64,000 nt of DNA from Phoronis australis. Taxonomy: Eukaryota > Phoronida > Phoronidae. The stretch spans positions 893,240 to 957,239 of the forward strand of contig NMRA01000069.1 of the NCBI GenBank assembly GCA_002633005.1, given 5' to 3'. Position 1 is the first letter of the stretch, and each line of letters begins with the position of its first letter. The position numbers and the translations under genes were made by a program. Shown in pieces: positions 44,301-51,649 of the stretch. The notes under the pieces were generated by a model. The model had not been told where the DNA came from and made no database searches. It was given only the letters and a program-made list of their open reading frames with translations.

Positions 44301-46326
44301 TTAGTAGTTGGGTACATGGACCCTGATTTGAGAAGTAGTTACTTCCACTAAATAACACCCATTATTATTCACTGGGAGTAATTGGTTCTCAAATCAACTT
44401 TAAAGGAGAATGTCACCCAATTTAACTAGTCATTTTTACCGTCTTAATCGGTCCATATCCACATCACCTCGTATAAGGTCAATCTTATCTCACCGAGAGG
44501 TGTCGCGTTAACCTGTGAAGAAGGTGTCACTCAGTAAACGACGCAGCGATGTCAGTGGTTCTTCTGCAGAGTGAGTGCCACTATGGCGTGGTGAATCGTT
44601 TCCGCTTGTGCAAACTATGACACTGTGAGGAAAGCGGGTATATTGTTTTTTCGATTTCCTCGAGAGCCCGAAATGCTTCGAAAGTGGCTCGCAGCAGTGA
44701 AGAATGAAAAAAACGCCATTGACGAATGCCGGCTTACAAAACAGCTCATGCCAGGACAGAAAAAGAGACTGATGAGCACTCGTCTGTTATTGTGTGTTCT
44801 GTTTCAAAATGAATTATTCTCACTTAATCCAATGCTTAAATAAAACTGAAATTTCAAACTAAGTGTCAATGTCTGTCCCAGTAGATACAATTTGTAATGC
44901 CTTTGGAGTGTTTGTGAGTGTAAATGTTTTGAGAAGCCAGCACTGAACAAATCACTGCATTACGGGTTCAGATGCAATAAAGCTAAATGACCAGGCATCG
45001 AGGCCATGTGAGCGCATGCTAATTCAGTGTTTGCTGACAGAAAGCTGTAGTGAAACAACTTGATTTTATATGCTACGGTCAGATGTTAGGGGAATCTTAT
45101 TTTAGATTGTTTGCCCTGACGGTTCTGTGGAAGGGGAACCTGATTTCGTGGCCCCGACGAGTAAGTAGATTTGCAGTCTCGCGGCTAATTCACAAAAATA
45201 ATCACGTGCAGATTAGTTCTTTGGCTCACTAGTATAGTCTTTTCGTGAGTGGAAGTTTGGCGGGTTTACGTTCTTGATGTCTTCAGTTCGGCCGCTGTGG
45301 ACCTGATGGGGTTCCAAGCCACTGGCTGGGATAACAAGTGTTTTGTGTGTTTAGAACTGAAAAAATCGCAGGTCTAAAATTACAACACACAGCTTTGTTC
45401 TCCTGTCTGTATTTCACGGAAGAATAATTAGAATTTATCACTGAACAGACCCCAAACTCCCACGACCAACCTTGGTAAATTGGCCAATTGAACTTTGTAG
45501 GCTACGGTATGTTCAAATACCTATAGCTCCGAACAGCGAAATAAAATTTATTTATCTATTATTTATTAATTTATTAATGTAATATTTACAATGAGGGTAG
45601 CTCCATCAGTTCACATTGCTTTCCATAGGGGCCCTCAACAATTAAATCAAGAACTCAATGTGTTTTTAAGGGTTTTTACATAGAATTTTTATGATTTATT
45701 GGTGTAAAATGGTGAATTCAAGCGATAAGCTGAAACCAGTAAGCCTGTTGTGAACTGCTGAACCGAATCTGTGACGTCATTGGTTTATTTCAACACCTCC
45801 GTCTGCTGTCAGGTAAAAAAACTCAGCTTGCTGTTATCGAGTGGAACTACTCAACCTAAGTTGATACAAAATAGGTTGTTTTTTGGGCGGCATTCTCCTT
45901 TAAATCAGGGACTCATCTATCCGACTATTACCCAGCTTTGCGTTTGTCCCCTATCCCCCCGTTCATTGCAAAAGTGATCCAGATTGTCACTTATTTTCGT
46001 CCTTTTATCGTAAAAAGCCAGTTTTCCTTCCCCTGCTGAATACTTCTAGCTACGCTAGTAATCACTGGAATCTGACTGCGGGTTACGCCGTTTGAGAACA
46101 GACACACAGAAGACAATTGACAAATGAAGAAATATTGTTTACCAAGTGGAACTTTTCTGCTAGCAGCTGTACTTCTCATTTGCGATTTGGTTGACTTTTT
46201 TGGTTCTGCCTTGTATTTGAGTTTTTTCATCCATAATGGGCGCGTAGTAGCGTTTAAAGGTCCGACATCGTGACCAAGAGCAGTCAATCTTTTTCTCAAA
46301 TCCGTATCGGTTAAAGTGTCCGCCAT
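29211..46326 (-). CDS. LEMD3: MAN1 / LEM domain-containing protein 3 (inner nuclear membrane)
   Basis: Exons (high to low): 46326-46143, 43564-42773, a tentative microexon 41122-41100, 40684-40603, 39712-39636, 35697-35639, 35101-34956, 34010-33909, 33340-33238, 32472-32303, 31606-31516, 30793-30691, 30524-30446, 29335-29211. All phases agree, and the total is 2136 bases (711 residues) including the microexon. Domains: LEM (residues 1-45), Ser/Thr/Arg-rich nucleoplasmic linker, TM1 (~292-312), luminal domain with GQHDCGY, TM2 (AAILAFVAWILYRY), MSC winged helix (PYMAIPHVRDMLI, SIWDQAVKFLAANESRI, VWRWLHG, MWQGQ), linker CLKIRNMFDP, and a C-terminal RRM/UHM (ILEKCQDINDIVHISVDK, GCVYLKC, LHGWWFDG). 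MAN1 binds BAF through LEM and restrains R-Smads through the C-terminal domain (family knowledge). The RRM separates it from LEMD2. About ten residues relative to vertebrate MAN1 may be missing between exons 39636 and 35697. Confidence 0.92.
29818..29905 (+). repeat. Dispersed repeat R3, copy 2
   Basis: It has AAAGAAACTGGAAATCAAAT ... GAAACCAAAAAAGAGGAAAT ... TTCTAAGCCCTGG, an inverted relative of 21272-21350. It lies within the last LEMD3 intron. Confidence 0.7.
30003..30260 (+). repeat. Dispersed repeat R2, copy 2
   Basis: TTTTGATTTAAGCCAGTGTT, TTGTTCCTTACACAGATTAG and CGCTTTGGAGGAGCAAA match copy 1 in order. It lies in the last LEMD3 intron. Confidence 0.5.
30324..30395. mobile_element. 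Hairpin micro-element H1, copy 2
   Basis: The core GAACCAGTTTTCTCCACTGA is followed by CGACAGGCATCAAACTGATT. The outer arms TTACAAGGG / CCCTTGTAA are perfectly inverted. It lies just downstream (in gene sense) of a LEMD3 exon, within the last intron. Confidence 0.7.
30446..30524 (-). CDS. LEMD3: LEMD3 RRM-like exon 2
   Basis: This 79-base exon has acceptor TCATTTGCAG and donor GATG|GTAGGT. It encodes GCVYLKCGTPAGAGKVYRSL and HGWWFDG, the RNP1-like strand and second helix of the MAN1 RRM. Confidence 0.93.
30691..30793 (-). CDS. LEMD3: LEMD3 RRM-like exon 1
   Basis: This 103-base exon has acceptor CACATTTCAG and donor CTGAG|GTGAGG. It encodes EVGEWEVGVCDVILEKCQDI and IVHISVDKTS, the first helix and central strand of the UHM/RRM fold. 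Confidence 0.92.
31284..31359. mobile_element. Hairpin micro-element H1, copy 3
   Basis: Outer arms AGGGTCTTGTATTTTGAGAA and TTCCCAAAATGTGGGACCCCT flank the same core. It lies in the LEMD3 intron between exons 31516 and 30793. Confidence 0.75.
31516..31606 (-). CDS. LEMD3: LEMD3 exon linking MSC to RRM
   Basis: This 91-base exon has acceptor GGTTTTGCAG and donor AACAT|GTAAGT. It encodes AFGEYPSNRG and TPCLKIRNMFDP, the ligand-like motif preceding the MAN1 RRM that is absent from LEMD2. Confidence 0.92.
32303..32472 (-). CDS. LEMD3: LEMD3 MSC-domain exon (winged helix)
   Basis: This 170-base exon has acceptor GGTCTACAG and donor GCAAG|GTAAGG. It encodes SIWDQAVKFLAANESRIRVE, then FPVWRWLHG and MWQGQ. 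The WxWL and WQGQ motifs are strongly conserved in the family. Confidence 0.93.
33238..33340 (-). CDS. LEMD3: LEMD3 MSC-domain exon
   Basis: This 103-base exon has acceptor TTTCTTACAG and donor GAAAG|GTTTGT. It encodes ETLKAHYDSS and then PYMAIPHVRDMLIAPHER, a diagnostic MAN1/LEMD2/Src1 signature. Confidence 0.93.
33535..33623. repeat. Long hairpin in LEMD3 intron
   Basis: The arms read ATATGATTAATTTCATT...AATAAATGTCATGTCAT and, inverted, ATGACATGACATTTATT...AAATGAAATTAATCATAT. The loop is about 12 bp. Probably a tiny MITE remnant. Confidence 0.85.
33909..34010 (-). CDS. LEMD3: LEMD3 exon: second membrane segment and start of MSC domain
   Basis: This 102-base exon has acceptor TTCCCTTGCAG and donor AATTG|GTGAGC. 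It encodes AAILAFVAWILYRYDQRKK, TM2 with a positive-inside stop, then EERALVYNMVENII, the first helix of the MSC region. Confidence 0.9.
34190..34525 (+). repeat. Diverged direct duplication in LEMD3 intron
   Basis: CACCAACTAAACCAGCTTAT (near 34220) and GCCAACTAATCCAGGTTATG (near 34487) head homologous blocks with similar upstream sequence. A third relative of the preceding TTCACTCGCTAAGTGCAAGA block lies at about 35355. Class unknown. Confidence 0.45.
34660..34810 (+). pseudogene. Non-LTR retrotransposon 3' fragment, second copy
   Basis: GGCAGACTTGAAAACTTCCT through GCGCACGTCTGATGCACCG matches the reverse complement of 10640-10760 with scattered differences, and continues into the same ACATCAGACCACCTCCACTG tail. 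It lies in a LEMD3 intron, antisense to that gene. It is a short 5'-truncated LINE relic. Confidence 0.75.
34956..35101 (-). CDS. LEMD3: LEMD3 exon: luminal end and start of second membrane segment
   Basis: This 146-base exon has acceptor GTGTTCTAG and donor TCTCG|GTATGT. It encodes LALDPTKVWYIESTTPYYPL, then CRMKRFLKQMLNWIIGLIL, which leads into TM2. Phase is 2 in and 1 out. Confidence 0.88.
35639..35697 (-). CDS. LEMD3: LEMD3 luminal exon
   Basis: This 59-base exon has acceptor TTTTTCAG and donor ATCAG|GTTAGT. It encodes GVNLTVMFHLIMKNEHWGIR, equivalent to the vertebrate segment ending in 'GIR'. Phase is 0 in and 2 out. Confidence 0.85.
35749..36154. mobile_element. MITE with CAGGGCCCGGTCTC termini
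   Basis: The left end CAGGGCCCGGTCTCCAATCT and right end AGATTAGAGACCGGGCCCTG are inverted repeats. The interior repeats the palindromic theme ACTCGAAATTTCGAGT. It is non-coding. The CAGGG start recalls hAT elements, but no 8-bp target duplication is visible. It lies in a LEMD3 intron. Confidence 0.85.
36660..38091. mobile_element. Non-autonomous TIR DNA transposon with TA target
   Basis: The left end CCGTATTCGCCGTAATAACC and right end GGTTATTACAGCGAATACGG are inverted, and TA flanks each end. A second inner pair, TAAGCGCCCCCCC / AAGCGCCCCCCCTG, follows. Open frames inside (minus 37093-36806 and plus 37478-37702) match nothing I know. It lies in the LEMD3 intron between exons 39636 and 35697. 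Confidence 0.85.
39636..39712 (-). CDS. LEMD3: LEMD3 luminal exon with conserved DCG
   Basis: This 77-base exon has acceptor TTTCCACAG and donor GCTAAG|GTATCT. It encodes GQHDCGY and LTLLEVMNAAK. The HxCG signature and the following helix are a conserved luminal feature of MAN1/LEMD2. It ends in phase 0. Confidence 0.88.
40087..40493. repeat. Direct plus inverted repeat cluster in LEMD3 intron
   Basis: GCAATATGTTGGTCACATCA (about 40098) and GCCATATGTTGGTCAGATCA (about 40319) are direct copies. CCAAACAGACTTAATAGAAA (about 40223) is mirrored by TCTTAAGTCTGTTTGAATTT (about 40456). This gives a foldback-like unit of unknown class. Confidence 0.6.
40603..40684 (-). CDS. LEMD3: LEMD3 luminal exon
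   Basis: This 82-base exon has acceptor GTCTTACAG and donor CGCAG|GTAGTA. It encodes SGDVSKALAALKPLYNILST, the helical part of the luminal loop between TM1 and TM2. It corresponds to the 'LYKLHDRLAQLAG' part of vertebrate MAN1. Confidence 0.85.
41100..41122 (-). CDS. LEMD3: Tentative LEMD3 23-base microexon
   Basis: Exon 2 ends in phase 1, while the next sure exon (40684) is open only in phase 0. A connecting exon of length 2 mod 3 is therefore required. This 23-base segment follows a T-rich CTTTTTTTGTCCC...CCAG acceptor, ends GACAG|GTTTAC, and would encode about eight residues (SSNDEARQ). It restores the frame. Other microexons in the 2-kb intron cannot be excluded. Confidence 0.35.
42773..43564 (-). 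CDS. LEMD3: LEMD3 exon 2: nucleoplasmic Ser/Arg-rich region and first membrane segment
   Basis: This 792-base exon has acceptor TAATTTTCAG and donor ACAGA|GTAAGTGA. Low-complexity acidic and Ser/Thr/Arg sequence (SSDESEDESRPSTS, TLRRRSTSSS) is followed by an NxNKRQKLDSSF-like basic patch, a plausible nuclear retention or import signal. Near the end is a strongly hydrophobic ~21-residue segment (IILLLGLTCFFLLLGATYI), TM1. It ends in phase 1. Confidence 0.92.
44404..45899 (+). mobile_element. Kolobok-type DNA transposon C (TTAA target, THAP remnant)
   Basis: Terminal inverted repeats are AGGAGAATGTCACCC (left) and GGGCGGCATTCTCCT (right), with TTAA directly outside each end (44400-44403 and 45900-45903). 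TTAA targets and a THAP-domain transposase are hallmarks of the Kolobok superfamily. The 1.5-kb body has a degenerate THAP fragment (44616-44843) but no intact transposase. It is inserted in LEMD3 intron 1, antisense to that gene. Confidence 0.82.
44616..44843 (+). pseudogene. THAP-domain fragment in Kolobok element C
   Basis: The readable stretch GILFFRFPREPEMLRKWLAA matches the THAP core pattern (FHxFPxxxxxxxxW). The N-terminal Cys pair lies in another frame upstream (SECHYGVVNRFRLC), so the copy is frameshifted. It is presumably the DNA-binding end of a dead transposase. Confidence 0.65.
46143..46326 (-). CDS. LEMD3: LEMD3 exon 1: start codon and LEM domain
   Basis: ATG at 46326-46324 in the context CGCAATGGCGGAC. 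It encodes 61 residues plus one base. LEM features are LTDTDLRKRLTALGHDVGPL followed by TTRPLWMKKL, i.e. the two-helix fold used to bind BAF. The donor CTTG|GTAAAC leaves phase 1, and the next exon completes Gly with GA (GFSSDE), a sequence typical of the MAN1 LEM-linker border. Confidence 0.92.
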
Positions 46327-46356
46327 TGCGGCGAAAACAGGAAGTGCGGAAGTAAT
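46327..46356 (-). promoter_or_regulatory. LEMD3 5' region: ETS-like sites and ATGGCGG start context
   Basis: Immediately upstream of the ATG (minus strand) lie two ETS-type GGAAGT cores (plus-strand 46340-46345 and 46348-46353, spaced 8 bp). The start itself reads CAATGGCGGA, resembling the YY1/TISU initiator found at short-leader housekeeping genes. The motif match is visible; regulation is inference, and I cannot locate the transcription start. Confidence 0.4.
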
Positions 46357-48579
46357 TAGATCGCCCTCTTGCGGTTAGGAGATCAAACTTCAAGGTTTGC
46401 ATCCCAGCTGTGCAAAAAGGTGGCCATGACACCATTAAAGGCCTCCCTCCATATGCAAGGCTATAAAATTTCAAAAACAGCTTGATTGAAAAATAACCTG
46501 CAATTGATGCTATCATTAATCGTGGCAACTCGTTGTCAGGTTCACTCTTTACATGAAGTAAAAAAAATCAAAAAGCTAAAAAGAGTCAGATAATTCCATT
46601 ATCGCTTGCCAGAAAGTCTCCCTAGAGAAATGCTTTGTCTTAGTCAAAAATCTGTGTCCGACTTCAGGCTCAAGAACAAACTCGTCGACTAAGTTACGTG
46701 CTACACCAGTTTCGATGCTGTTTCATTTTTACAAAAGATTAATTGAAAATCGCAAAATCAAATATCCGAAGTGGGAAGAGAGAATGGAACGGCTTGCTAG
46801 AATAGATTTTACTAGCAGGAAATGATGTGCAGGAGAAGGATTGGTGCGTCCGCGAACAAAAAAATATGTGCGCGAGACGACAAGTGTGATCCAGGGATAG
46901 CGTGAATGAGAAAAGAATTTTATTACTTGGTCAAATTAGTTACTGAGAAACACAAAATATGCGATGATGTGAATATAAAGTACTAGTAGGTTGAAAATTG
47001 CCAAATGTTTTTAAGGACGAGTTTTGTGTCGAAAATCATCCATCACGTGGTGTTGGGGAATAACACTGCATGATGCGGGCTATTAGTTATTTAAAATAAT
47101 AAGTTGTTTTTTACGTTTCGAGAAAGAATTCTTAAGTTTGATACAAGTTTTTGTCTTAAGTTTTGTCTAAATTTTAACTAACTTACCAGATGTGGAAGTT
47201 TGAAGGTTTGAAAGTTAAGATAAATCTTAGACTTCAATAAAATGGACTAATAAGTCAGTTTCTTGGAACGGACCCGTTCCATAATTTGATATTCATTAGA
47301 AGCCTTGTCATCCCATACCGTTCCTGAACTTGCTAACATCAATACTGTGTAGGCCTATAGACATCATAGTAATGTGTGTTTGCACGTACATATGCGTTGA
47401 ATTAGAACATAGAGACCAGAATAACAACTACTTACAAACGACTCGACGAACGTCTGTTCTAATTAGTGATTCCACACAAGTGCTCGTCAAAAAAAAATGC
47501 CCACCACATTTCCTGAAAACAACTGCAGCCATGCAAATAAGGGTTAAGTACATATATAAGTTCAACCGTCTGTCTTGCACATAACACACACAATTTGAGC
47601 ATACCACGTGCGTAGTTTAAATGAATGTTATTAACAACACTCAGACTACTTTGAATTCAATATTGTATTTTATATGTGGCCATGCGTTTTTTGTTAGAAA
47701 TGCCGTTTTTTGATTTTTTGAAATGTACATTGATAAGGAAAAAGTCATTTCAAAAACATTTATCAAACGTCCTGTATTAAAACTTGGATAAAATTGCTTG
47801 AAAATGGTCTGAGATTTTCCATAACTTGCCCCGATGTTTTTCTTAATGGCAAGGATACGCTCAGCGTTGATAAACACTTCGTACAGGTTTAACTAGACAG
47901 AAGAGTCAATTTCTTTCACGTATTTAATATCATTTATAAACAGGTACAACAAAGAAAACAAACAAATAAGTACATTCATTCATTCTCGCATTCACACCTC
48001 AGGAGAGACCATCCTCTTATCTCGTATAGAGTAAACAACCTCTACATGGAGTTAAGGTGAACAATGAAATTTCCCCATTTCGTAGGGAAGCTGTCATATA
48101 CAAAGTTTTTATATGCAATTAATTTTTCAGCATAATAGTGCTCATACGTATATATAACGAACTTGTGAATATTATGCATATTTTTGTGACATCTCTCCTT
48201 GTAAATGTTTGGATAGTAAAAGCAAAATGTTAAATAGAGAATCATGATTTTCAGACGAGTCAAGTTACTAAGTAAGCGGAAGCAGCGTTCAAGTACCAGA
48301 GCGGAGATGGAAACCCATGGGTGCCTCAGTTTGAATGACCACCTTTCCTGAGGGAGTGCGCGACAAATAAAATTTTAAAATCTAAATACTAGATCAGTTA
48401 AGGGTAATCATTACTAGAAATTTCCTGTATTGCTTGAAGTTATTAAATGGACGTTTTTGCATCGTCTCAACAGCATACCGATATGCTCCTATTAATTTAA
48501 GACATATACGTCCATACATTCGAAGCTGTGTCAATGTTCAGACTTGGGGACCTTAGAAATTACGTTTGCCCTTTAGCTA
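46357..48579. other. Upstream flank of LEMD3, mostly unassigned
   Basis: It contains the truncated MITE at 47113-47274. Otherwise it is A+T-rich with small open frames and no recognisable domain or convincing exon. Confidence 0.55.
47113..47274. mobile_element. MITE, family GGGCCCGTTCCAA, 5'-truncated copy
   Basis: CCAGATGTGGAAGTTTGAAG ... AAGTCAGTTTCTTGGAACGG parallels CCGGATGTGGAAGTTTTAAA ... AAGTCAGTTTCTTGGAACGG of the intact copy at 26582-26828. The left terminal repeat is missing. It lies upstream of the LEMD3 start. Confidence 0.8.
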
Positions 48580-50225
48580 CAATTGACCTATCGCCAGCCT
48601 CCCGTTCAGTAACGCTAGGACCTCGCTAAAAAGCAAGACTTCGCGAGATTACGTGAGATATTGCCGTGCATTTTAAATGAGAGCACGTGACTTTGACTAG
48701 GTTTTAGCTAGGTCCTAGCGTAGGTCCTAGCGTCTACTGAACGCACGCCAGGCTTCTGAAGGCTTAACTAACCAATCAGAACGCAGCATTCTCGACACAA
48801 CTTCGTCTGCGTTTCCAAGACGCCATTTTACCCGACAAACAATGTCGTCGATAAAGCTTATTTTCGTCTATAGTTCAAAAAATTGTGCGATAAAAATGAT
48901 GAAACGGAGTTGATATGGCGTGTGTAGTTCTGACTGCCGTTAAACAGCTAGAGAGGAATATCCTGTTATTTTGGGCATTCTCTAAGCCGAAAACTGTCGA
49001 CTGAGTAAACGATGGATCAAACTGTGAACGGCTGGCACACGACACACGAGCAGCTAAACTTAACAACGTTGCTGGATTACTCGAAGGTTTAACACAAATA
49101 TATTTGTTCTAAGATACGTACTTTTCAGTTTGATGGCTATACTGTAGGCCTGTCTGATTTTGACTCCGGAATTTCACTCATGTGGGGGCCTCTGTCTCGG
49201 CATCAGCTGGACCCAGCACTAGTCTAGCGGTATTCCCCGGAAAGTTGTTTTTAAGGACATTTTTATTATTTTTCATTTATTTCGACCTATAACAGACATC
49301 GCTCTGTTTCGTAGCACAGGTACAGTTTTTGTTATTCATATACCCGTAGGCTGGCGTTCAACTGAACTTCTCACCAAAATTGATAGATTCGATTGGCACA
49401 TGCTGGGAGGGCACTAAATTACTGAACTCAAAGCTTCGTTCGAGCTGTTGTCACAAAAAATAAACAGTTGAATCACTTTTTCATGAGAACTTCTAGTACA
49501 CAATACGCCTGAAGAGTTAAGAAGAGCTCATTTTGTAGTTGTTCAAACACGGTACGTGGATTTATGAAGCTTTAAAACACATTTTTAGTTATTTTTTTTA
49601 AATGGCCACTTTTTGCCACTCCACCAGACTCGTCATACCACAGCTTAGTGATCATGCAGGTTTAAAATTAAATGCAAACTACCTTTATGCAATGAAACAA
49701 CAAAAATATGAAGCCTAACTTAAATGTCTTTATGGTGCACTGAATTACGGCCAATTCCATGCGTTATTTGACTTTTGGACACAGCCCTGGACCTACCGGA
49801 TATCGGTGAATCTTCACTGATTTTGTTCGAAATATCCTAAAATCTATGGCATCATACAGATAATTCGACTTTAACGAAAATACCCAGCTTTACATGAACG
49901 TATCGGATCAGTGGCCTTGTCAGTTTTCAAGTGAAGGTGAACCCCGTGTGGGGTTCGGATTTTCGCTGGCTCCGAAATACTTTTCCTCAAACCCTTTTTT
50001 TCATCGACGCAGCTTAACCAATTCCCATGTCATGAACGTACGATTCTCAGCTGAAGAGTATGCCTGTTGTCTTTGTCAAAGCGTTTTCGGAAAGTGCAAA
50101 AAACGCCCACCAATTCCACCAGGAGCGTCGTCTAGCGACTGTGTATTTGCCTCTGACATTTTGCTCGTTTGTCGGGTGTCACGTGACTTTTCGCAAGGAG
50201 GCGGAGCTTGCGATAGGTCAATTAA
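48580..50225. mobile_element. Longer TIR element of family TIR-GACCTATCGC
   Basis: The left end is CAATTGACCTATCGCCAGC. The right end, GGAGCTTGCGATAGGTCAAT, is its inverse. It shares ACTAACCAATCAGAACGCAG and TTTTACCCGACAAAC blocks, inverted, with the 176-bp copy at 11199-11374. The 1.65-kb interior has an open frame at 49894-50244 (116 residues, Cys-rich middle) that I cannot assign. No transposase motif was recognised, and no target duplication was resolved. Confidence 0.7.
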
Positions 50226-51649
50226 TAGTCTGAGAGGCCATTGAGACAACACGAGGTCTTAATTTTCACTCCGCCTGATTGTCACAACCCTCCATCTACT
50301 TCGATCTGAGCGCTCTCACGAGGCGAGGTCCCTTATTTTCGTGCGTGGCCCTAAGCGGCATGTGCCCATCCCACGGGCACCGCAAATTTTAAATAACCTC
50401 TCAATAGGAACGAGACGGGGGTCCTTAATTACCTTGCAATAAGGGCTGATCCGAGACTTTGGGCAAATGTGAATTTTTACAGGATTTGTCGATTGAAACA
50501 GAACACGAGTGTCCGAATTGAACAGATTTTCAATCGACTCGGACGTGTCGTTTACGACCTTTGAACCGCCTCGTCTGTCTACAGACAAAGTTAAGCACAA
50601 AAGATCTCCCGGAATGTGCAGACTTTACTTTATTCTCGTCCATGGTAACGCAGAATTCATCATGTAGGTTTGGAATGAATCAAACTGAATCTTTTGTAAT
50701 GATAGACATACCGAGGTTTGCATTTTGGTATTATTGGCCACGGGCGCCTGAAATCTTTACTGAGACAGGGAACATGAACGTGATGAAGAGAGTGATGAAG
50801 ACGGATAATACGCTATTTTTATTCGTTGTCAAGTTCAAGGTTTCTAGCGTTTGTACGTGACTTGTCGGCATTTTGCCCTACACGTATCTGATTTTAGCTC
50901 ATGTTGACAATGACAGTTTTGCAATGTAAGGACTTGTAAATTTAGTTGTATTTTGTAAATTTAAGAAGGTTAGTAAAACTTGACCCTAGATCCCCTGTTC
51001 CACATGTGCCGTTGTACACAATTTTTGATTAACTCTACGTTCTGCCACGGCTTTTGACATTCATTTTCAATTCCGTTAGGTCTCAGAGATTCCCTCGGCG
51101 GAGGCATTGTGATTGGCGATATCGCCGGACTGGGAGGGCACGCAAGGAGCAATGGAAGGGACTAGTGAAAGGAGACGTGGATTTTGTCAATATTGCTGAA
51201 TATATGCAGATCGGGGATGACCTACGGATTAGTGAGAGAGGCATATGAAATTGTTGGTGACTGCGCAAGCACAAAGCAACACCGATGTCATACGTACCAT
51301 TAACGCTTCGGAGTGCACGGCGTCGATTATGTCGCGATCTGTGTAAAGTATTATCTTATTTAGATTAAGTCAGATTACTTTCCCAAACGGGTTTTTGACG
51401 AAAAACGCGACATTATCCTAGTTCTAATTTTGGCCACCGAAAACAGTACACCCCTTTATTAAAAATGGGTTAAAGGTTAGAAACAAAGGACGAGAGCGTA
51501 GACAAGTTTCCATCACTTGAAACGTCGATATTCTACATGGACGTTGGAGAAAAACATCAGTCTGGTGACAGCAACACGCGCGGAATCGTACGAAGGCGAT
51601 GATTTTCAAAATTCGATTCGTTGTGTTGTCTCTCATTTTTTCCCTACAG
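50226..51649. other. Unassigned stretch with slightly higher G+C
   Basis: Between the TIR element and the first candidate exon of the unknown gene, both strands carry moderate open frames (minus 50600-50316, plus 51054-51248). They have no match I recognise. The promoter and 5' exon(s) of the unknown gene could lie here, but I could not define splice-consistent borders. Confidence 0.4.
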
